A program made the position numbers and the translations under genes. A stretch of DNA of 64,000 bases from Echinometra lucunter (taxonomy: Eukaryota; Echinodermata; Echinoidea; Camarodonta; Echinometridae): the NCBI GenBank assembly GCA_029962745.1, contig CM057155.1:32504361-32568360 (forward strand). The letters are read 5' to 3'. Positions 58,001 to 64,000 of the stretch are shown one piece after another (the stretch's first letter is position 1; every line of letters begins with the position of its first letter). The notes beneath the pieces were generated by a model. That model did not search any database, was not told the origin of the DNA, and worked only from the letters and a program-made list of their open reading frames with translations.

Positions 58001-60081
58001 GCAAATGTCTTGTACAAATCAATATCAGAAGCTTTATATCAGGATTTTACACTCTTTGAGAATTTGTATTAAATAGAATAAAGGAGGGATGTTAAACAAG
58101 AGTTTAAGTGTGTTACTGAAGCTGAATTAATGAAGATATTTGTTGTATTGCACTGTGTTGTACTGCCCCAGATATTGTCTATGCATATTGTTTCTTTTCA
58201 TCATGTTGCAGGGTCTCAAAGACATCGTCAAATCATTTTCAAAGAAGAAAAGCAGACTGGTACTAGCAGGTGTGAGGGTATGTATCACCAGTGATAGAAA
58301 GATCCCTTCTTTCTATGAATTGATGTTGTTTTACAGTGATGACCCCACACGTCTAAGGTTAATTTGGCATTAGTTGTGGCCTTTTTTCTAAAAGATGATA
58401 TATGGAAGTTGCATGGTTGAATTCTGAACCGAAGTTTTTCTGACCTTTGTATCAAAATAGTCCCTTCCTCTCTTCCAGGTATTAGTATACAAATAATGCA
58501 CATGACAGAGGGCATTAATAAGAATTATTCACCCAATAGTAACTTTGGAACAGTTGGAACATGTGTTTAGTTCCAAATTTACAGAAAGTGGATAATTCTT
58601 ACTAACACCCAACCAAGTTACATGCATTATTGGTTCTATAAAATGGTGAATTGCCACAGCTTTTATACAGTATGGGAAGCCAAATGAAAAAGTAATTTTT
58701 CAGCGGTCATTAGTACCGGTCATAAGTAGTAGTCATAGCAACTTTCACTGTTAGGCAAAATAAAGACTGGTCATGAGATAGATCTCAGCCAATCATTTGA
58801 TCCATATCACCTTTTTATAATAATATCTTTACATGTCTTGGAATAACATTGAGAGAAAGGAATGAAAGTTGACTGGGATGAAAGAGGTCATTTTGTCAAG
58901 ACTTCTTGTTTATTTTTTATCTACAGACGAATGTCAAAGCCATCATTGATAGAGCTAACATTGAGGATGTGCTCATCTATGAAACTGTTGATGAAGCCAT
59001 TGAAGGGATTGATGGAGCCCTGCAGAGGATGATCAAGGAAGATGATCCTAATGAGAACCATGAGGTGGTTCATTTAGGTGATTTGACAGCTGGTCCAAGT
59101 AACAGATTGAGCGATGTCCTGGGGGTGGAGGAGGAAATTGGTAAGTCTGCAGGAAGCCTGTTGTTCTGCCTTCATGTGCAGTCCGACTTCGGGAAATTCC
59201 TACTTCTTTAGTTTTTCTTGATGAATCTTTTGCAAATTTGAGAAATGTGTTGCTAATCTTTAAGCAGAAATGCGTATAGTTTTGTCAAAAAGTGATGAGT
59301 TTTGTTTCAGTTTCCTCAATGCACTGCCTTCATGGAATGTCACCATGGCCGTACGCAGTGGGGGGGGGGGGTGGGGGTGGGGGGGCAACCCCCCCCCCCC
59401 CGAACCCCCCCGAAATTTTGAAAACTTGCGTTTTTTACTGAAAATTTTCACAAAGTTCACCAAAAGTGTGCACCATATCCTTCAATTTCACTTTAAAAAA
59501 TGCAAAAGTATCCTCATGACCAGCTCGGTCACTTCACTCCCTCGCTTTCAAGTTTCTTCGAAAATTTTTACTCCTCTTGCCCCCCCCCCCCAGGAAAAAA
59601 TTTCTGCGTACGGCCCTGAATGTCACCCATAGTGCCATGGTTATTTATAGTTTTTATTTTATGAGTGAATGAAATGAGTAAAGTGAGAAACGTGTTGCTA
59701 ATCTTTAAATAAGAAATTACGTTGTGAGTGTGTCCATGGGGGGGGGGGCTCTGTGGGTGTATGTGAAGATTTGCTGTATGTGAAGATTTGAAGTGATCTA
59801 AAATGAAATGTAGTTTGAGCCTTCATCCTTTTTGTAGCATCTGTTTATCCTGTTTTCCCCCTTGTTTATTAGACACCACCAAAATGGACCACCAGGATGT
59901 TAGCCATGAAGATGAAACTAAAGAAGAAGATAGTAGGCAAGATAAAAAGACCAGCCAAGATACCAGCCCGCATCAGGATGGCAGTCACCAAGATGAAAGC
60001 ACCTCTGACGGCAGTGATAAAGATGGCAAGGTCCAAGGTGGCAGCGGCCAAGATGGCAACGTCCAGGTTTCAGAGCTGTGA
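36751..60081 (+). CDS. SLC26A11: SLC26A11-like sulfate/anion transporter with STAS domain, 15 exons
   Basis: Multi-pass SLC26 anion transporter, closest in layout to sodium-independent sulfate transporter SLC26A11. Exons: 36751-36978, 37736-37952, 40088-40253, 45269-45323, 45704-45803, 47334-47485, 49350-49422, 50287-50337, 50806-50866, 52859-53055, 54830-54960, 57698-57871, 58212-58277, 58927-59140, 59873-60081. All are GT-AG and in phase; 697 residues (human about 606). Landmarks: GLTVGLTVIPQGLAYAGIA (residues about 54-72), YGLYAAIMGG, SVGPTAIMSLLVAQY, VISGFTSASAITIAM, PMLGFLENIAIAKGF, DTNQELIAIG, SGYPITGSFSRSAINEQSGV and FYIPKASLAAVIV. The STAS domain spans about 478-600 (LDFSNVSSVDYSVVEGL). 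The last exon adds a hydrophilic Asp/Gln/Ser/Lys tail (629-697) beyond the usual family end. The chosen ATG is the only array copy followed by coding sequence; A at -3. Family call is secure; exact orthology is inferred. Confidence 0.94.
37280..37603. mobile_element. Palindromic MITE, intron 1 of the transporter
   Basis: Inverted ends over about 34 bp: GGTGTTTCATAAAGCTGTTC and cgtaaagttac, mirrored at 37570-37603. The core is about 250 bp and AT-rich, unlike the shorter hairpin MITEs with similar GTTTCATAAA ends. Confidence 0.8.
38416..38513 (+). repeat. Tandem duplication, 2 x 49 bp
   Basis: Two adjacent units beginning tatgtacacaccctctttct differ at one base. Lies in transporter intron 2 (37953-40087). 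Confidence 0.9.
38925..39302 (+). mobile_element. Full-length tRNA-derived SINE with LINE-like 3' tail
   Basis: Box A TGGTCTAGTGG (38935-38945) and box B GGTTCAAATCC (38978-38988) start the element. The body begins ggcactaatgtcctttggca. The 3' part, gtaaagtgcttagagactct then ttaggcgctatataaatcc, and the (ATT)n tail (39269-39302) resemble the 3' end of the LINE at 31.5-32.3 kb. About 375 bp. Confidence 0.9.
39530..39628 (+). mobile_element. SINE or LINE 3' tail fragment
   Basis: cacagcgcttagaaacatag, then ttaggcacgttataaatgtg and (ATT)n. It is the same tail type as the SINE at 38.9 kb, without a head. Confidence 0.65.
39726..39881. mobile_element. Palindromic MITE, 156 bp, intron 2
   Basis: Ends CCAGGGCCCCATCTTATAAG and inverted CCAGGACCCTGTCTTACAAA. 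The interior has repeated, mutually inverted ttgattcaaatcgatcgcaa-type blocks. Confidence 0.8.
40310..40340 (+). repeat. (GATT)n microsatellite
   Basis: Seven or so GATT units, about 60 bp after the exon 3 donor. Confidence 0.9.
40458..41026. mobile_element. Long palindromic TTAA-flanked MITE (family D), 569 bp
   Basis: TTAA at 40458-40461 and 41023-41026. Ends TTAAAGGGTAAGTCCA continue into (t/c)cctagaagtttca. The two halves are reverse complements almost to the centre near 40740. Interior blocks (gatgacatcatatgcg; cgattttgctcatttc) resemble family C at 6946-7534, so C and D are related. Confidence 0.88.
41757..41860 (+). mobile_element. SINE or LINE 3' tail fragment
   Basis: tctgtaaagcgcttatagac, then gattaggcgctgtaaaaatt and an ATT/ATC repeat. 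It is the third copy of the shared tail in this intron region. Confidence 0.65.
41861..44297. other. Transporter intron 3, middle part
   Basis: AT-rich. Around 42600-43270, words such as caattcatttattcg and ggtagattattccaacatat look like pieces of old retroposon 3' ends. No exon with support. Confidence 0.35.
44298..44550. mobile_element. Small TIR element, about 253 bp
   Basis: AGGTCGACCTAAGCACCCA (44298-44316) and its complement with one mismatch (44532-44550). The interior is rich in gcgcatttgttgcgcat repeats and CpG. Confidence 0.65.
44560..45268 (+). other. CpG-richer patch with an unrecognised 79-codon ORF, end of intron 3
   Basis: 44645-44884 is open for 79 codons (starts MGKGRVISDERGNAVGRSS). 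Composition is richer in G and CpG than the intron around it. I do not recognise the protein; it is basic and has no membrane segment. It may be part of a larger unknown mobile element that includes the CpG-containing stretch up to about 45120. It could also be chance. Confidence 0.25.
45838..46210 (-). pseudogene. LINE 3'-end fragment with ATT/ATG tail (minus strand)
   Basis: On the minus strand, 46209-46110 encodes ATSKTWNNILLSIREI and LATFKRPLKTYL, matching the WNxLPxxIR and FKxxLKTYLF end of non-LTR reverse transcriptases. The frame then runs into a long (ATT/ATG)n tract at 45838-46015, the expected 3' tail on this strand. It lies in transporter intron 5, 35 bp after the exon 5 donor. Confidence 0.7.
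46747..47032. mobile_element. Degenerate hAT-type MITE, intron 5
   Basis: Left end CAGTGGCGTAGCTAGG is identical to the inverted right end of 20977-21239. The right end is a decayed cctggctatgcccact. No target duplication remains. Confidence 0.6.
47486..49349. other. Transporter intron 6 with a diverged direct repeat
   Basis: Two segments of about 70 bp (around 48024-48095 and 48281-48345) share ttaccttattgtagatttat and aaatgaaatttct. The rest is AT-rich without features. Confidence 0.6.
50411..50993 (+). repeat. 70-bp direct repeats flanking transporter exon 9
   Basis: 50411-50480 and 50924-50993 are nearly identical (ggtttaaagataaaatccta, then gtgcacaaattaacaagtgg), offset by 513 bp. Exon 9 (50806-50866) lies between them. 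Confidence 0.92.
51173..51342. mobile_element. Palindromic MITE (GTTTCATGAAA type), intron 9
   Basis: Ends GGGCACC and (a/g)TTTCATGAAAGTTG are inverted. The core gattggctgagaagcactgg is shared exactly with 5244-5419. Confidence 0.85.
51723..51870. mobile_element. Palindromic MITE (GGGCCCCGTTTCATAAA type), intron 9
   Basis: Near-perfect inverted ends GGGCCCCGTTTCATAAA. The central part contains tgattggctgagagc. The remainder of intron 9 (51871-52858) is AT-rich with no recognised element. Confidence 0.85.
53077..53551 (+). mobile_element. TTAA-flanked MITE, family B, copy 2 (intron 10)
   Basis: TTAAAGGGGGTACCCAATG at the left, and a right end that reads TTAAAGTGATTACAGAATG when inverted. It starts 21 bp after the exon 10 donor. 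The centre has one CRE-like aatgacgtcatt. Confidence 0.85.
54037..54451 (-). mobile_element. TTAA-flanked MITE, family A, copy 3 (inverted)
   Basis: TTAACCCATTCGTGACAG at the left and caaatgggttaa at the right. The interior is inverted relative to copies 1 and 2. Lies in transporter intron 10. Confidence 0.85.
54992..55794. mobile_element. TIR element, about 800 bp, carrying a LINE fragment
   Basis: Left ggtgtttcgcaaagagttaa and inverted right ggcatttcatgaagagttaa match, continuing into gttt/gttg then gac. It begins 31 bp after the exon 11 donor. Internal gttaccaaa(a/t)(c/t)gtgcag words occur several times. Confidence 0.65.
55165..55340 (+). pseudogene. LINE reverse-transcriptase 3'-end fragment
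   Basis: Encodes LVIPRLNLSSAEKRFSISAS and GAWNNLPPSIRAIETVNFQK, the terminal motif block of CR1/L2-like reverse transcriptases. An ATT-rich tail follows at about 55400-55420. It lies inside the TIR element at 54992-55794. Confidence 0.75.
55869..56006. mobile_element. Palindromic MITE, diverged, intron 11
   Basis: gcgtttcatcaagtgtcttg and the inverted gaaactttcattaagtgtct. The core ctcagccaatcagatgcaag is shared with 60884-61030 and, inverted, with the gattggctgag elements. Confidence 0.75.
56029..56516 (+). mobile_element. TTAA-flanked MITE, family B, copy 3 (intron 11)
   Basis: TTAA at 56029-56032 and 56513-56516; same orientation as copy 2. Central tttgacgtcaaaatgacgtc holds two complete TGACGTCA sites (56215-56233) inside a gggtacccac inverted repeat. 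Confidence 0.88.
56878..57467. mobile_element. TIR element, about 590 bp, intron 11
   Basis: TATAGGCCAATTCCACTAT at the left and the inverted TATAGACCAATTCCATCAT at the right. The interior is moderately CpG-rich and not palindromic, with no transposase. Confidence 0.6.
59344..59618. mobile_element. hAT-type MITE with 8-bp target duplication, intron 14
   Basis: Flanked by identical aatgtcac (59336-59343 and 59619-59626). Ends CATGGCCGTACGCAG and inverted CAGGGCCGTACGCAG. G runs near the left end and C runs near both ends, as in the other hAT-type copies. Confidence 0.88.
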
Positions 60082-63000
60082 TGTAGGAGCTAAAGGTGTG
60101 CTTACCGTGACTGAGCCTGAAATTACTCTGGTTCCCATCCATCCGAGATGCGTATTGTAAGACAACAGAACTGTCTCTAGAGTATTTGTAATTGGCCAGT
60201 CCATGGGATTGGGTCAACCTTTACAGCACTGTCCATGTAACAGAAGCTCATCCATTAAACACTGAAGATCATCTCCTCTTGAAAATGAATGTATAATTGT
60301 CTTTGACTGTAAGCATGCCTGTTTCACTGGATAATCTTTAAAGGAATGACTATCAAGCTCAATTCTTTTTTTTTACCCCCGTTACATGGACATCACATTT
60401 ATATAACATTAAAAAAATTTGGGTTAGTGTTATTTTAATAAAGCATGATCCAGGGGTACTTCCAACTTAGCCGGTTACACTTTTCTTGTTGAAATTAGTA
60501 TTGAAAAATGTTGCTTGGCTTTAAGTAAGGCCCTGTTTTTCATTTCTGGTATGTCACAAAGGTTGACCCAACCCCATGCCATGGACTGACCCAGTTATGA
60601 GGCTAGAATGCCTTCTCAGGGTGTTTCAGTCAGTATCAGGCATAGAGTGCTTGGTATGTCTTGCTTGATGACATCGTCAAACAATAGACAGATGTCTGTC
60701 ACTAAAGCAGGTGACATTTACCCTAGTGTAATATAGTTCATAGTCTACTGATTAGAGGAGCAGAAATTGCCATCCATTCACTGTCATTCTGCAATGAAAA
60801 AAATAATGAATAGAGTTAATTAGATATTAATAGACCAGTGACCCCTCTTCTGATGTAAGGGATGTTTCTCAGTGAAACCCACTGCCCCGTTTCGTGAAAA
60901 CTTGTTATCAGTCACAGCTGCCGCATTTCTGTGACAAATTTGCTCTCGGCCAATGAGATGCAAGGATTTCTGTAGCTTATAACAATTATTGCAACTTGTT
61001 ATCGATAACAAGTTTTATGAAACGGCGACCAGATTAGTGGTCAGTGTTTAGTTGAGAAGTGTATATGATGCCTAAAAAGGAGTTGCTGTTGATTGTGACC
61101 TTGTCTTCTACAGGTTTCTTTAAGTAGAAACAAAGATATTCATTGGAATCTACTGAGAAAGGTTTTATTTTTTTTTATTAGATTCGTAATAATACTGATA
61201 CATGTATAATATAGTGATGTTGTAGATATTATAAGAATGAACAAGATTTCATGTTATATGCTAAATGTCCTGCCATGAAAAATAAAGTTATTGATATGTA
61301 CTTGTAAATTACTGCAGGACTAGAAAGCCGAAATATGAAAGAGTAACATACTTTTTTTAACAAGTAATATTTTTCACCAGAGACGATTTTGTTAATGTGT
61401 GATGATTTTGTTTTATCATTGGCAATAATATACTAGTAATGAATTTAGGCAATTTTAGGCGAATTTTTATACATATATTTTATATAGATATATGTTTGAT
61501 AGATGAGTATATCGTGTGCATTGTCTGTTCTCATATGAGATGTTATGAAGATTTTGTAGCATGGTATTTTATCATGAATAATTATATTTTAACTTAGAGA
61601 AATGAGTGCAATGCAATGTACATAATTCTGATTATGTGTGTGAGAACTATACCAAATTTGCCTTACTGATTTTCACAGTATGCCAAACAGTTTGCCTAAA
61701 TTGCAATGAAATTAAGTATTCTTGCTAGGGGAGAAGAGGTCAATACCTCCGGACTCTTTAATCCTTTGAGTATGATTTCTGTTTGGAAAAAACTGCAATG
61801 AGATTAGAATTGAAAGAATCAGATATATTGAAGTGCTGTCCAAAAACTGCTAATGAAATATTAGCCTTTCTGGCCTTTACTTGGGCTAGAAGGTCCAAAT
61901 GAAGAGTTTAATTCAAAAAATTAAAAACCTGATTTATCCCTTTTTGTAAATATAAGATATTTGCAGTTGAAGTTGCTAGAATATTAAGAAAATAATAAAA
62001 TTTTTGATACTTTAGATCATAATTCAAAATTTTTCCTTGATATATAAGAAGTGAGGTATCAAATGGATTGTATTTTTGTTTTTGTTTCATACATTGGTTC
62101 AATTAATTGAAAATGTAGAAAAAGAAAAAATCAAGGCCTTTATTGTTTTTTGCAAGCAAACTGTTCAAATGTACCCTGTCATGTTATAATGGCATCCAGT
62201 ATTCAGGGGCCAGTTTTTTTTTAAACAGCCATAAGACTAAGTTCATGGATATTACATTGAAACCTGTGTTAATTCTACTACAAAACTACTACAGAAACTG
62301 GCCCTAGGACCCTAGTCATAAAGAACTCACATCAAAAACTTGTAGTCAGGTTGTAAGGTGTGTGCTAGGATTTAGACTTTGAGTGAAGTTTAGATAGATT
62401 ATCTTTATGCAGCAAATAGGAGTTCTCTACCCGTTTTATTTTTGCTAAAGTGATTTTAAAGGTTTATGTTGCAAAGAAATGATGTTACATGTAAATGCTG
62501 CTGTACAGAGAAAATGAAAGTCAGAACTGTTTTGAGAAAATGGTTGTGGAAATATAAATAATTCACTGGCTGTAAAACAAAATACTGAAATCATTATATC
62601 TCAGTTTAGGGAGTTAGCTGCATTCCTGCATTGCTTCATGTATTTTACCTTAGATATCCTAGATATATACATTTTTCTGTGTGCATCTTTTTTGTATTGA
62701 TGGGTGATATTACAATGATATTCTAGAGTAAGAGTTAGATTACAGTGAAACCCACCCCACCTTAGGGAGATGGGAAATGTGGCCATTTTTGGCAAGTGAT
62801 CTGTACAGTTTTCATTAGAATATATTTCAATGATAAACACTGCTCGGGGTATACCCCCATCTCCCTCCAAAAATGTGTTCCTTACAGATGGATCTTTCTT
62901 TTCAGGTGGTTGCCAAAGCAGGTTTCACTGGAAAGAAATTGAACAGTATCATGTGTTCTCTTCCATTCAATTCATTTTTGTGGATCCATCCAGTATTCAA

Positions 63001-63900
63001 ATTTATCCAAAAATGTTCCTCTCAGTATGCCATCCATGTATGTTATAATGGTCCATTGTTCATGGTTATTTACAGTTTTACACAGAGTGTATATCTATGA
63101 ACTTTGACCCAAGATACTGGCATTTTTTGAGAAATGAATTACAGGATATTCACGTTTTTAAAGATATTGATACATGTAATGATATTTCATGTATTTCAAT
63201 GCAGTTAAACAAGAGTAACATAAAATATTTCTTGTCTTCCATAATTATTTGCGTAGTACATGCATTTGAATTTTGATTGATTAACAGTACTTTTATATGC
63301 AGTTTAATATATGTTGTATATATATTTTGATGAATATACAGTACTCTGTATATATTTGATAAACAATCAGTATGTTTCTATCAGGTAAGATACAAACACT
63401 GCTTAAACAGAAAGAGGATATACCTTCACAGTGTTTGGTAATTAAAGTGTTTTTTTTTTCTTGTTTAAGTCATGGAAGCTCTGCCAGATGTTACTTGAAT
63501 GGAAGCAGCTTCAGAGATGTACCTAAGATACTGAAAAAGAGAATAGAGATAGGCATTGTCCTTTGCACAGTGTTTACCTTTGCTTATAGATAAATCAGTA
63601 ATGAGACAAAGAAAAGGTTTGGCGATCAATCCATGCACACCTTTTTATGCAGAATATTACATTGTGTATTGTGTGTGCTGCCTTGTAAATTGACCATTGT
63701 CATGCATATGATCATTGAGCTCGATACATTTTTTTTAAATGTTAAGCAAATGTATCACCTTGATCAATTTTTGTATTTTCAGGGAAATTATATTACGTGT
63801 TCAGAGAATTTTTATGACTGATTGTAGGGAATGATTTGTGCTTGTAATTAAAGAGACCATTATATTGTCATGTATAGTAATGTTCATTAAGTTTAATAAA
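60082..63900 (+). other. SLC26A11: Transporter 3' UTR with alternative poly(A) signals
   Basis: AATAAA occurs at 60437-60442, 61281-61286 and 63895-63900, so UTR lengths of about 0.4, 1.2 or 3.8 kb are possible. No coding exon was found up to the window end. The last signal is followed by GT-rich sequence. The true end cannot be chosen without transcripts. Confidence 0.4.
60884..61030. mobile_element. Palindromic MITE within the probable transporter 3' UTR
   Basis: gccccgtttcgtgaaaactt and the inverted gtcgccgtttcataaaactt, core ctcggccaatgagatgcaag. It lies between the first and second poly(A) signals, so longer transcripts would contain a hairpin. Confidence 0.8.
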
Positions 63901-64000
63901 TTTTTGTACACTCTGCAAATGTGGATAAGTGGACATCCTTATTTTTCTAAGAAATTCACACTGTAAAGGCCTGCTCGCACCTTACTAATCACAGCAATGG

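Overview
The window looks like nuclear DNA of a marine invertebrate animal, most likely an echinoderm such as a sea urchin. The evidence is intron-rich genes with metazoan GT-AG splice sites, AT-rich introns, many acatgta words, (ATT)n-tailed retroposons, a very dense load of short inverted-repeat transposons, and a large foldback element whose arms end in 15-16 bp tandem repeats, as I recall for the sea-urchin TU elements. The phylum is an inference; no species call is possible from sequence alone.

Three protein-coding genes can be rebuilt exon by exon. (1) SNU13/NHP2L1, the 15.5K RNA-binding protein of U4 snRNP and box C/D snoRNPs, lies on the minus strand at 10.5-13.2 kb; three coding exons are found, and the tiny first exon with the start codon is not located. 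(2) PSMD10 (gankyrin), an ankyrin-repeat 26S proteasome assembly chaperone, lies on the plus strand at 21.87-27.87 kb; six exons give a complete 221-residue frame. (3) An SLC26A11-like sulfate/anion transporter lies on the plus strand at 36.75-60.08 kb; 15 exons give a 697-residue frame with a C-terminal STAS domain and an unusual acidic tail. All exon junction phases agree, which strongly supports the models. The three genes have no obvious joint function.

Layout: 1-8.6 kb is AT-rich non-coding DNA ending in a possible polyadenylation signal, with several transposons. 8.7-9.3 kb is a CpG-rich inverted-repeat element followed by a CT tract. 9.75-13.2 kb is SNU13. 13.2-21.6 kb holds a SINE, the 2.4 kb foldback element, microsatellites and a hAT-type MITE. 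21.6-30 kb is PSMD10 and its 3' flank. 30-36.1 kb is intergenic, with a truncated LINE, a CpG-richer MITE, a Penelope-like fragment and simple repeats. 36.17-64 kb is the transporter gene, whose introns carry at least 15 further mobile elements and whose 3' UTR probably runs through much of the last 4 kb.

No prokaryote-like operon, CRISPR array, defence system or gene cluster is present. The most unusual signals are structural. Tandem duplications copy the edge of a coding exon in two genes: four decoy copies of the start of SNU13 exon 3, and four decoy copies of the transporter's start codon, each followed at once by a stop. There is also the large foldback transposon, several TTAA-flanked and palindromic MITE families (some carrying CRE or CCAAT motifs), and SINEs that share their 3' tail with a resident LINE.
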